Of a DNA stretch of 64,000 nucleotides, positions 23,401-33,793 are shown piece by piece. A program made the position numbers and the translations under genes. Under the pieces are notes generated by a model. It saw nothing but the letters and a program-made list of their open reading frames with translations. It searched no databases and was not told the origin of the DNA. Location: the NCBI GenBank assembly GCA_037179335.1, contig JAKZHN010000024.1:434001-498000 (forward strand), given 5' to 3'. This DNA is from Cyclaneusma minus. Its lineage: Eukaryota; Ascomycota; Leotiomycetes; Marthamycetales; Marthamycetaceae. Position 1 is the first letter of the stretch. Every line of letters begins with the position of its first letter.

Positions 23401-26400
23401 CGTTATTCTCGGTGCTGGTGCTAGCAGACTCGGGAGCAGCAATGTCAGATTCAACCTCGTCCAGAGACTTCCACTCAAGCTTGGAGCAAAGCCCACTCTC
23501 TGTTGTGGCCGAAAAGTCCGAGCCTCCGGTGACTGGCGTCATGACCAGATCTTCAAAAGAGACCAGCGGTCGGTTCACGTCATCAACCGCAGAAGCAAAG
23601 AAAGAGAAATGGACGGGTCGAGCAGGAGAAGTGACGGCGCTGTTAGTGTTTCCAAACAGGCGCAGTTTTGTCCCGGGTGTCTTGGGCATCTCATACATGA
23701 TCGTTGCCTCTTTCAAGGTGGTAGGCATGTACAGCTGGTCGAACTTCTCACTGCCCGCGCCCAGCATGGGCCAGACTATCTGGATGCAGAGATCGAGTGT
23801 TGCGGGATGAGTGATGTAATCGGACTCGTAGTTGAACGGCATGTGGTCAGCGGTATTTGGAATGGTGATGGTGGCAGACGAATCTTTCCCTTCAAGTGCC
23901 ATGATGTCGGATAGACCCTGGAAGGTGGGCCCGTAAACTACGCCAGAGGTAGCCAGGTTTTCGTACATCGGTACTGCGTCGACAGTAGCCTTACACGAAT
24001 CAGCGATCCTGTTGATCTTCTGGGCAATTGCCGAGCGAGCTTTCTCCTCAGCTTCAGCACCGTCAATAGCATTTGTCGCCGTCTTTTGAACCGAAACGAG
24101 ACCATGGCAATGTTCTGTCCAGTCCTTGTTGTTGTTAGTAGCGAAAACACGGAACTCGTCCCAGATCCCGTCTCCATAGGCTCGAAGCTGGATCATAGTC
24201 TCTACTGGGGATTCTTCCGTTATGCTGAGAGCTCGCTGGACCGACACGTCTCGGAAGCCGAACTTTTCAAATTGCACGCCGCGATCAGCAGCACGTTGGG
24301 CAGAAGCTTCCATGGCCATGGCGAGATATCCTGCGAATGGGAATACGTTCAAGCCTGAATATTGGTGGTGCTTGAGAACCGGGTTGTCCTCCAAACGCAT
24401 GATGTTGGACCAGATTGGCTCAATGGAATTGCTAGATTCGTTGAGAATGCCGATGAAATCGTTCCGGGGTGCTTTGCGGTGCAAGTAGTTGTCCGAAGTC
24501 CGGCTCTCATGCCAGTACCTGGCATGTTGCCAAGGGTACGTGTACAAATTGTTGAGCGGGGTTGGCTTGTAGGTATTATTCGGGAAGTTGATGCCGTGGA
24601 AATCCAGGGCGGTGCCTCTTGTCCACAGGAACTCAGCCAATGACAGAGCCGTGTCAACAGCGTCCTTATTTCTCTCAAGGACTGTGGCGTACTGAATCTT
24701 CAACTTGCTGCTTGGCGGTAATCCAGCCTTGATGATCTGCTTCACTGGGCCAGCCATGGCAGAATGAGGGCCGATCTCAACCAGCATGTTGATACGGGCA
24801 TTGGGCGCTGTTGTCTCGTCATCGAGGGCGCATAGCTGGTGCAGGGAGGAGGCAAATTGCACGGGGTTTGTCAGGTTCTTCACCCAGTAATCTGCTGTGA
24901 GAGCAGCCCCGTCGATCTTTCCGCCTGTCAGGGATGAATAAAATTCGACGCCCTCGGTGTTCGTAGCGGGTTTGATTGGGCCAATCTGGGAGCCATAGTA
25001 GTCACCAACACGTTCCATGTGGTGACTATGATAGGCAACGTCGACCCTCAGCTTTCTGTTGAACAAACTCTTGGCCTCGACGACTGCTGCTAGTTCATCG
25101 ATGGCTGCGTCGTCTCCTGATGCCGTTATGCTGTTGGGGCTGTTGACACAAGCGACAACCACCTTACCCTCACGCAATGTCTTCAGGAGCGGTCGGATGT
25201 CTTCGGCAGATGCACCCACCGCCATCATTCCGCCTTTGTCATCCGGATACAGCTCCTTCAACTTGGTTGTGGCGGTTCCTCGGTGGTAAGCCACACGCAT
25301 TGCCTGCTCCATGTTGAGATAACCCGCAGCATAAGCGGCACCGATTTCTCCGGATGAGTGTCCGGTGACAGCCTTTGGACGGATTCCCCATGACCGCAGT
25401 AGCTCTACCAAGCTGATCTGGACTGCAGTACACGACGGCTGACTGATTTGGGCTGTTGCCACTTTGGACGTCTTTTCGTCTTTAGACAGTTCATCTAGAG
25501 ATCCTGGTCAGAAAAAAGCAGATAAACATCGTAGAAGGGAGTTGTCTGAAGGGGACAGGGTTTTACAGCCCGTAACTGGGGATTTTCCAGGGACTGGGAA
25601 GCGCTCAAGTAGTTGAAAAAACTCCAGGCAATTGTGAAAAAAAGATGCTAGCAACTGAGAGCGAAGCAACTCAGAGCGACCCATGTGTTTGAGAGCGACT
25701 CGAGTAATTGAGAGGAATCCAAGCAATCGAGAAAATCCCGAAAAATTGAGAAAGAGTCCAAGAACTTGACAAATTCCAGTGCTTAGGACAAGTTCGGGTA
25801 TCGAGAGTAATCCAAGCAGGTGAGAAAAGCCCAAGTGTTTGAAAGATAGCAAAGTGTTTGGGGGAAGAAGTAGGAATCAACGGGGAGAGAACATAACAGA
25901 CGCAAGCAACAAACTCACCAATAAGAGAGAAAGGAGCACCGATGCTTCTCAAATAGTCATCAGCCGCCTCCATGCTAGACTTGTAGACCGGATAAGCGTC
26001 CATCAGCTCGCGGCCCATGGCAAACCATTGCGCACCCTGGCCAGTGAAGACAAAACCGATATTCGGTTCATCAGTGGTCTTCACCGGTGTTGTACCAGCC
26101 TTCATAGCCTCTTTCACCAAATCTTGGGAATGCACGGCATGCACGGCAACTCTCCAAGGCATGAGAGACCGGTTCTCTGCAAGAGTCTGAGCCATACGGC
26201 GCGGGATCGATCGATCGAAGACATCTGGTCTTTGCTCGATCCATTGCGAAAGCCTTTCGAGCTGCGCCTTAACGGCGCTCTCGCTGTGACCAGAGAATAC
26301 GAAGACTCGTTTTCGCTCAGCGTCATCGGGCTCTTCGGTTGGTAAGATCGGGTTGAGAGCACGACGCGGGGCTTTTTCTAAGACGACGTGGGCGTTTGTG

Positions 26401-28166
26401 CCACCGAAACCGAAGTTATTCACACTGATATTGGTCAGTTACAGTTCATCACACAGGGCGTCTCATTACTAACGAGATGTATTTCTTTTTCCTCGGCCAA
26501 GGAATTTGTGATGTGGGGACCTATGAATATGTTAGAAACACATCTCACGGCGTTCTTCTCATGTCTAATATGTGACATACCTTCATGTGCCACTCATTCA
26601 GTATCTTTGGATTGATTGTTTTGAAGTCCGCATTTGGCAGAATAAAGCCACGCTCCAGCATAAGAGCAGCCTTGATGACCGAGACAATGCCACTCGCACC
26701 CTCCAGATGTCCAATGTTCGACTTGACGGAGCCCACGTACAAGGGCTGCTTTGACGTCCGATTCTCGCCAAAGACATTGTGCAGTGCTTTTGCTTCGATG
26801 GGGTCGCCTGGATGTCAATTAGCGTTCGGTTCTTCAGCTTTCAATATACGTGAGGGTACGAGGGGATTTTGGGCGCTTTGGGGAGCCGCACCAACTCTTG
26901 TGCCTGTGCCATGTGCCTCAATGAAGCCAGTCTCGCGAGGATCGAGATTGTAATGGCTGTAGACATGTCGCATTAGTTCTTCTTGAGCCTCCCCACTGGG
27001 CATTGTAATTCCGTTCGTGCGACCATCTTGATTCACGCCGCTCCCGGCAATGACGGCTCGGACGAGGTCGCCATCCCTTATGGCTTCGTCCAATCTCTTC
27101 AAGACAATGCAGCCAGCACCCTCGCCTTTGCCGAATCCTGTGCCTCTGGAGTCGAATGCTAGAGACTTGCCGTTTTCGGACAAGAGACTAAACGGTTAGA
27201 ATTGTAATTGTTCCGAAACATGAGACTGTTACTCACCCGTTGGTGGACATCGAGATTATGAAACCTGGTGTCAGGTTCAAGTGACATCCGCCAACTATTG
27301 CTTGCTTAATCTCCCCATCGCGCAAGCTCTGACATGCCAAGTGTAGAGCCGCAAGACTGGACGAACAGGCACTATCGACGGTAACACTAGGTCCACGGAG
27401 ATCGAAGTAGTACGATATGCGGTTCGAAAGCAACGATGCGGCTGTACCCGTCGAATGAAATTTGGGGAGCGTCTGCATCCAGATAATTAGGAACAGCCCA
27501 GAGAAATAAAACAAGATACGAACTCACCTCGGTGTTCTTGTAGACAAGGCCGTCATAGTCTGCCATTGATCCACCGCAATACACCCCGACATCTTTGCCT
27601 GCAAAGTGGTGTTTTGGGATACCTGCATTCTCGATCGCTTCGTATGCACATTCCAGCATGATCCGATGCTGTGGATCCATGGCCTTGGCCTCGGGTGCTG
27701 TGATATTGAAGAAAGGCGCATCGAAGAGGGACGGGTCTTGCTTGAGAAAATGGCCGCCTTTCACATGGAGAGTGCCGACTTTTTCGGGATTGGGATGGTA
27801 AAAGGTATCGGCATTGAATCTGTCCTTGGGTATCTCGGACCAAGCACTTTGTGCCCGGGACAGAACCTGCCAAAAGCTATCGAGGTCGATCACATCGCCA
27901 GGAAGACGGCACGACATGCCCACAATGGCGATTGGCTGATGTTTTGGTGATGCTGAGGCTCCGTTGGATGCGTTGGCTCCGTTGGCTCCGTTGGCTTTGG
28001 AGTGGGTACCATTGGTGCCGTTGGTCGAGTGGCCATTCGTCGAGTGGCCGTTAGTCGAGTGGCCGTTGGTTCCATTTGATGGGGAAGAATCGCCATCGAC
28101 TCCATTTTTGTAGTCGGAGGAGCCATCTGCCTGCGCAGACTCCTCGAGTATAGCTCCGGGTGCCAT
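20461..28166 (-). CDS. Highly reducing type I polyketide synthase, KS-AT-DH-ER-KR-ACP, no C-methyltransferase
   Basis: Iterative PKS that builds a reduced polyketide. The model has nine exons: complement(20461..21591, 21648..22650, 22752..25494, 25919..26424, 26474..26520, 26581..26807, 26892..27187, 27237..27472, 27528..28166), 2275 aa, all phases closing. After an Asn/Gly-rich leader (1-75) comes the ketosynthase (about 76-505), with active Cys at about 249 (VDSACSSSL), EAHGTGT and NIGHLEGASG. The acyltransferase (about 603-930) has GHSSGEIG with Ser at about 697. The dehydratase has His at about 1027 (HHQYSGLNVFPFAGY) and HPATLDLCIQ. Then a structural pseudo-KR region, an enoylreductase with HAAAGGVGQAAIQLAK, and a ketoreductase with IVGGTGGIG and AAYAAANTF. 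The carrier domain has Ser at about 2216 (FGMDSLV). No SAM-binding domain lies between DH and ER, and no thioesterase follows the carrier, so release needs a partner. All catalytic residues checked are present. Intron 6 is enlarged to 424 bp by repeats. Confidence 0.95.
25495..25918 (-). repeat. PKS intron 6 filled with a 19-bp tandem array
   Basis: The other eight introns of the gene are about 50-100 bp; this one is 424 bp. From 25581 to 25851 it is a degenerate tandem array of about 14 units. Most are exactly 19 bp, of the form GAGGAATCCAAGCAATCGA or GAAAATCCCGAAAAATTGA. The sequence just before the array (AGGGAGTTGTCTGAAGG, TTTTACAGCCCGTAACTGG) resembles the head of element B (TCTGAA..TACAGTC..TAAATG). 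The array lies wholly between the donor at 25918 and the acceptor at 25495. Confidence 0.75.
28018..28076 (-). repeat. In-frame 15-bp coding repeat in the PKS leader
   Basis: Tandem GTCGAGTGGCCATTC-like units encode repeated NGHST, followed toward the KS by NGTNGTHSKANGANGAN. The repeat stays in frame and lies upstream of the ketosynthase, so it forms a flexible linker. Unit number probably varies between strains. Confidence 0.6.
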
Positions 28167-31100
28167 TATGACTTCATGTGAACATTCAAAGAGTGATGAA
28201 GGATGGATGAGAATTGAGAAATAGATACAGAATTATGGTTCGGGAAGGATCTGTCACCAGAGGAGGGGGAATACTTAAGCTTTAACTCAACTTACCATTC
28301 CGCCGCAGACAGAAGTTTATCATGTGAGTACCGATTGGCAAGCGTCATGGATGAAACCATTCTGTCCATCTTCATGATCGACGGACCCCTTTTGGGAGAG
28401 TGCCGCAGCCACGGTGACAAGGTCCGTGGAGTTGGTGGCAGCAAGAAGGCGCAGCGGGAAGACGACGGTTGTACAAGCTGAACGGTTCGATGCTTTTTGC
28501 CCTGGAAGGTTAAAACTAGTATCTATGGAAACAATGATTAATGAAGGTTGAGTGGGGGCTACATGTATGTAGTCTTGCACATGTGGGTTGAGATTGGATC
28601 TGCGCTGTCTGAGCATAAGCTCAAAGTCAATCAAAACAGTAGATCGAAAGTCACTCGGTCGCTCAGTAGCTACACGCCGGTGAGAACCGGCTTGGGCCAG
28701 AACGAAAAAAAGCAGGGGGAGCGGGATATTTCCCGCATAATGTCTGGGCTGCTTTTTCTGCTCGTCGTGGAATCCTGTTCAGTTCCAGACTTCAGGAAGT
28801 AGGTCTTGAAAAGAAACAACCTGGGATGGATGGCGTGGAGGTGGCCCCGGCTTCTGATGGCTTCTGACTTTCTTTGGATCGCGTGCTAGAGTCGTCGGTA
28901 CCTAGGTAGGTAGCTACTAGCCGTACTCCTGTACTAGAATCGATGTTGCAAGCTGCTCTGTGAGGATTAACTCGCAAGTTCTAGCTGCACGTGGAATACC
29001 TTCATTGACAACCATACTGGAATACGCCTGAGCCAGTACACTCACTGCCTGCTCAGACACATGGTATAACAACTGAAATGGGTGAATAATGACAGAAAGG
29101 GCCAAGAAGGCCATCCATCATTGCCTTTTCGGAAGGTTTCAACTCCTTTCTCGCTCTAGAAATCTTCTGCCAAAAGACGTTTCCCCGTGTACAGAGCCAG
29201 ATCAGGGAAGATATGCAACACCTTACCAGATGGCGACGCTGCCCAAACCGTCGTATCACTGCCAGTTGCCACTGTCTTGACAGGTGTGACTCGCGACTCG
29301 AGTAATTCTGGGCAGGGGAACAGAAGTCGTTGCCGGGATGGAGATCGACAGGTTCGGACGATGCTCACGACATACAGGCATAGCTCGGCACTCGTCATCG
29401 AGGAACTCAAACACGGGACGGTAGGCGCCCGTTGAGGGGAGGTCTCGGGCGGACGCTTCTGGCAGTGGCCTGACGGCAGCTGGCTGGAGTGGTGGACCGG
29501 CAATGGTCGATGGCGACGACGACAGCCTCAACGATGAGAATTGCAGCTGACAGGAGTGAGTAGTGTCTCGGTGCCAGAAACATGAAGCGGGAAAAGAAGA
29601 GGGCTGCCATGCAGCGGCGCACTATTTGGGCTGGCTGCACAATCGACTTCGCAATGGACTTTGCTTTTCGTTGGCCTGAAGTAATCACGCAGCTCTGCAA
29701 CCGATTCAATGCAGATGTCAGCGCCGGTGCAAGTTTCTTTTTTGTCGATAACGAGGCTGAAGATTCCTGTCGAAGCCTGCTGAAACGAGTGGGGAACTGC
29801 CGACCCGTCTGCGGAGATTCGTCCGATCGCAGGCGACCTGCCTGGTCGAGTAAGGCGCAAAAACAGTTCCAATGGGGCGTGTATGTGCATGTGGAATTCT
29901 TCACTAGACGACTGAGATGGCTGCGCCGGGCGATCACGATTTACGAAAGACAAAGTTGCTAAAATATTATTGGCATATCAACTGCTGTTATTCGGGTCCG
30001 TGCTTGGGCGGCGGATTGCTTACTAACATGGCCCGGGAAACGCTTGTTAATTTCAACTGACTTTACTTCCCCTCCGCTCGAATGCTTCATGTTCTACCTC
30101 GAGGCACTACCGTTGGCCTCAACAACACAGCTCCCTACTAACCCCAGCTTCCTTACGAGACAATCGAACAGTGGAGACGCGGAGAAGCAATACCACGATT
30201 CACCATATAGGGCAGCAACATCCCGATTGTTTGGCTCCTAGCGTCTTGCCATCAAACCACCATCCCGGGACAGAGATGCCCACGGGTACCCTTTTCGGCT
30301 CCCCGCAGGCCGTGACCCTGATTCCACCGTCCACATGCCAGGACGCCTTACATGTCTGCTATTCCAGCTGGTAGCGGTTATTTGAGTTTTATGGACCTCG
30401 GCTGGGCCACGGATGCCGCTTCCATCAAATAAGGAATACCTTATGTACATGTATGTACTGTTGATGGAAAACAGTAGATACTCCGCTGCATCTCATCTGA
30501 ACTTCTTATCTCGAGTGTAGTGCAAGCCCGGGATACTTGATACAGGTCGGTATGTAAGGTAGCCCTGTGGACATGAAGAGCCCGCCTAGCCGTGCCTAGC
30601 CGTTGCGTGGAGTGTGTATCCGCTCGGTACGACCTCACGGACTAGCTTGTGAGCTTGTTTTAAGCTCTCGCTAATCTAAAATGGTCGGCTCCTGCGTGTC
30701 ACCGTCGCACTTCAATGTTGTCAGACTGGGGCCGGACATTTTGTTGATCATTGCATGCTGCGGAGACTTAACCTGTGGAAGTTGAACAGTCGAACACCTC
30801 AAGCCAAGCAGCAAACTGGCATGTTGTGGGCCCCCCTACAATACGTCCTCTCCCTGCAACGGTGAAGTGGGTTATCAAATTTCAGGTCCGCCTCGTCCAG
30901 GCACCAGCTCCACTGTCGCCTCGAGGGTCGAGCAAGACAGCAGGTTCCAGTGCCACGCCAGATCTCGCTATATCCAAGCCGCTCTCCAGCCCCATCAGAA
31001 CCACATATCACAATCTTGTTCACTGCTTAGTGCTTGCTTCCTCCAGTCAGTTACCGGTCCTCAACGTGACAGTCGGCCAAGGACGGCAGATTGCCCATAG

Positions 31101-31547
31101 TCGGATACTTTCATATTTTCATCTTCTCGTCCTCTCAAACTTCCTCACAACTTTGCGAGCAATACAGGTACGTTGCCTCTGTTTTTACTCTACCCCTTCT
31201 TGTTCTGACACCCTGTGCGTTCTTCATCATGCCTGCTGTTCTGAGCATTTGGTCCTCGTATGATTCAATATCGCAATGTTACTAGCATCTTCTTTGAGTC
31301 TGGAACCGAATCTCACGACTGTTCGGCCTTTCTTGCAAATCAACCCTGTGTTTCTTTTCCGTCTTGGTGGTAACTTCTCAAGACATTATAGTCGATGTCT
31401 CTTTCAGTCATGAACCAGTCTTTCGCCCCTTCTGCGTGTACACTAGGCGATCACAGCTGAAGGCTGAACATCAGACTGAACTTAATTGACAATATACAGC
31501 CAGTCACTTCACCCGGCCAGCCAGTCTTTCGTTATACATCCTTCAAG
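28167..31547. other. 3.4-kb divergent intergenic region between PKS and FSH1 hydrolase
   Basis: Both start codons face away from this region, so it should carry both promoters. I find no exon with a family signature; the open frames at 29407-29953 and 30775-31263 look fortuitous. The palindrome TACCTAGGTA occurs near 28899. No transcription-factor gene is visible. Confidence 0.5.
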
Positions 31548-32737
31548 ATGTCGGAAGAAACGCCTGCGGCAAAGCCAGTCAGAGTATTGTGCTTAAGTGG
31601 TGGCTTTAGCAGCTGTAGCGTAAGTGCAGACTACCTAGACACTTTCTCACCAGCGGCAGTCAGCACGTCAGCTAACCCATGGCCTATCTAGGTCTTACGA
31701 CTACAACTAAGTAAGTGAAGATTGTGGAACATCTTCTGTCACGTCACTTTCGAGTACAATGCCGGCCTAGTTCTATGTTCATGTTTGTTGCTTGGCATAC
31801 TAGCACCTCTTCGCTTTAGCTCTTTCTTCCTTCAAGCTGGTACCCACTTACGACCACTAATGAACATGTCCCTTTTCAAGACCTCACTGTAATCTCCTTC
31901 CCCCTATCCTTTCTCTACCTTACCTTATTGATTTTCAAACCCCATTCGAGATCGTTTCTCCGCATCTTCCTTCCTCGCCCTTCCTCGCTCCTTTGCTCTG
32001 CTCGACTGACCACTTCCCCAGACGCGCTCGAAAAGGCCCTTGCCCCTCACAACATAACATTCACCTACGCCCAAGGCGGCATCGAAACCCAATGCCCCAA
32101 GAACGCCGGCCTATTTTTCGGCCCACCCCCCAACTTCTGCTGGGTCGTGGGCCACGACGACGTGCTCTCCCAACTAACCTCCGAGCAAAACCCCGATCTC
32201 AGCCCCGAAGAAGCCATGCGCAAGCTAACCGCGGGCACCACGACCTCGCGCACGTTGCCCAACGTCCGCCGCGCCGTGGACCGCGTCTACAAAATCATGG
32301 AAGACGAAGGCCCCTTTGACGGCATCCTCGGCTACTCCGAAGGCGCCGGCGTCGCGGCTTCGGTGCTTGTCGACGAGGAGCGTCGCGAGCAGTTGACGGG
32401 ACGCAAGCCGATGCTGAAGTTTGGCATCTTCTTCGGCGGATGGCCGCCGATGGACGCCGATGATACCAATCCTACGGATCGGGATCAGTGGTTGCTGGCG
32501 GATACGTACGATGAGATGATTCATTCTAAGACACTGCATGTGATGGGTGCGGCGGATCCTTTCCTGTACGGGGGTATTGCCCTGTACAATATGTGTGATG
32601 CGGGAGAGGCGCGGATGTATGATCATGGCAAGGGTCATTTTATTCCGAGAGAGCCGGATTTGGTGGATCAGATTGTGGTAAATGTGTGCTCCATGGTTGA
32701 TGAGCTGAAGGCAGAAGCAGAGCAGGATGGAGAGTAA
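31548..32737 (+). CDS. FSH1-family serine hydrolase (LovG-like candidate polyketide-release enzyme)
   Basis: The model is join(31548..31619, 31692..31710, 32022..32737), 268 aa. Exon 1 gives MSEETPAAKPVRVLCLSGGF, the first beta strand and oxyanion region. A 19-nt exon 2 joins to give SCSVLRLQLNALEKALAPHN. Catalytic residues are Ser in ILGYSEGAG, Asp in MGAADPF and His in DHGKGHFIPRE, all at family spacing. The FSH1 group includes yeast Fsh1 and LovG, a stand-alone thioesterase that releases product from the lovastatin HR-PKS. The neighbouring PKS lacks a release domain and is divergently transcribed, which supports (but does not prove) the same job here. Intron 2 is unusually long at 311 bp, and alternative exons inside it are possible. 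Confidence 0.8.
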
Positions 32738-33793
32738 TGCGTTTTGGCCTTGGTCAGAGACCGCCGTGGTCTTCTTACCTCGGGTTCTCGACTAGGGACA
32801 GTTTGGCCCGCTATGTAAATGTACAACTTCTATTGATAGATGAGCAGAGGTTCGAAATTACGTCTGTTGCTGCCAAATTGCTACCAAGGACGCGAGGTGT
32901 TTTCGGTTTCAAGGTACTAGGTCATGGCTAGCTTGACACTCAGCAATATACGATCCAGAGTGTTCTAGGGTATGCAAAAGAAAAATAGAAAATAGCAAGA
33001 ACGACGGCCAATGCACGTGTCATCACGACATACAGCTACGAGCAAGCTTAGGACTGAATTTGTCTTTTCGATATCAGCATGACGGCATAGCACAACCGGC
33101 GGCACGGTGCTGGAAGAATTCGATACCCGAGAGCTATGAGCGTTGCTAAAAGCAAATGCACGCACATGTTAAACTCAAACAGTGATCAGACATATGTGGG
33201 ATAGGGGCTATTCTGAATTCAGGAACCTAGGCAATCAGATCTCCTGTTGATCCCATGGGCATTCACTCATAGAGGCAGACACCCACAACACACACAAGGC
33301 ACGTTCCAGAGTTCAGATCTTTTGTGGAAGCAAAAGCTGTACGCTTGAGCCACGCTTCGTCGTCTTTTATGATACAAATGACGGTCAACATAACTCAGAA
33401 CCCAGTCATCAGCGGAGCTCCATTGCAGCGCTGCCCATCCATCCCACCATCACATCCATATCCACCATCCATCTCATAGCTGACGAAAGGCAACCCATGT
33501 AAAGCCGACGAAGGACAGAGCGCCGCTAAGTATTTGGAAAAGCCCCATGCATGTCCGTCGAAGCAAACACCTTCACGACTGGCAGCAATGAAAACTTGCA
33601 ATATGAAGCGCCCATCGCCCCCATCGCGTTTCTTGGAAACGGAACAAGTGAAACCAACAATCGTGCCTGCGTGACAGTGCAGATCCTGTCCATCCTTTAG
33701 TCCATCAAAAACAATCCCTCAAACGCCGTCCCGAATCCTCTTCCCTGGTCTCCATGTGTACAGAAGCAAGAATAAACAAGACGGCGATAAATC
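32738..33793. other. Convergent spacer, no gene seen
   Basis: About 1 kb between the 3' ends of the FSH1 hydrolase and Psy2. No supported exon. Confidence 0.45.

Noticed and set aside
29407..29953. Minus-strand frames between PKS and FSH1 hydrolase
   Set aside because: Two overlapping frames with no conserved motif and no good splice links; treated as non-coding.
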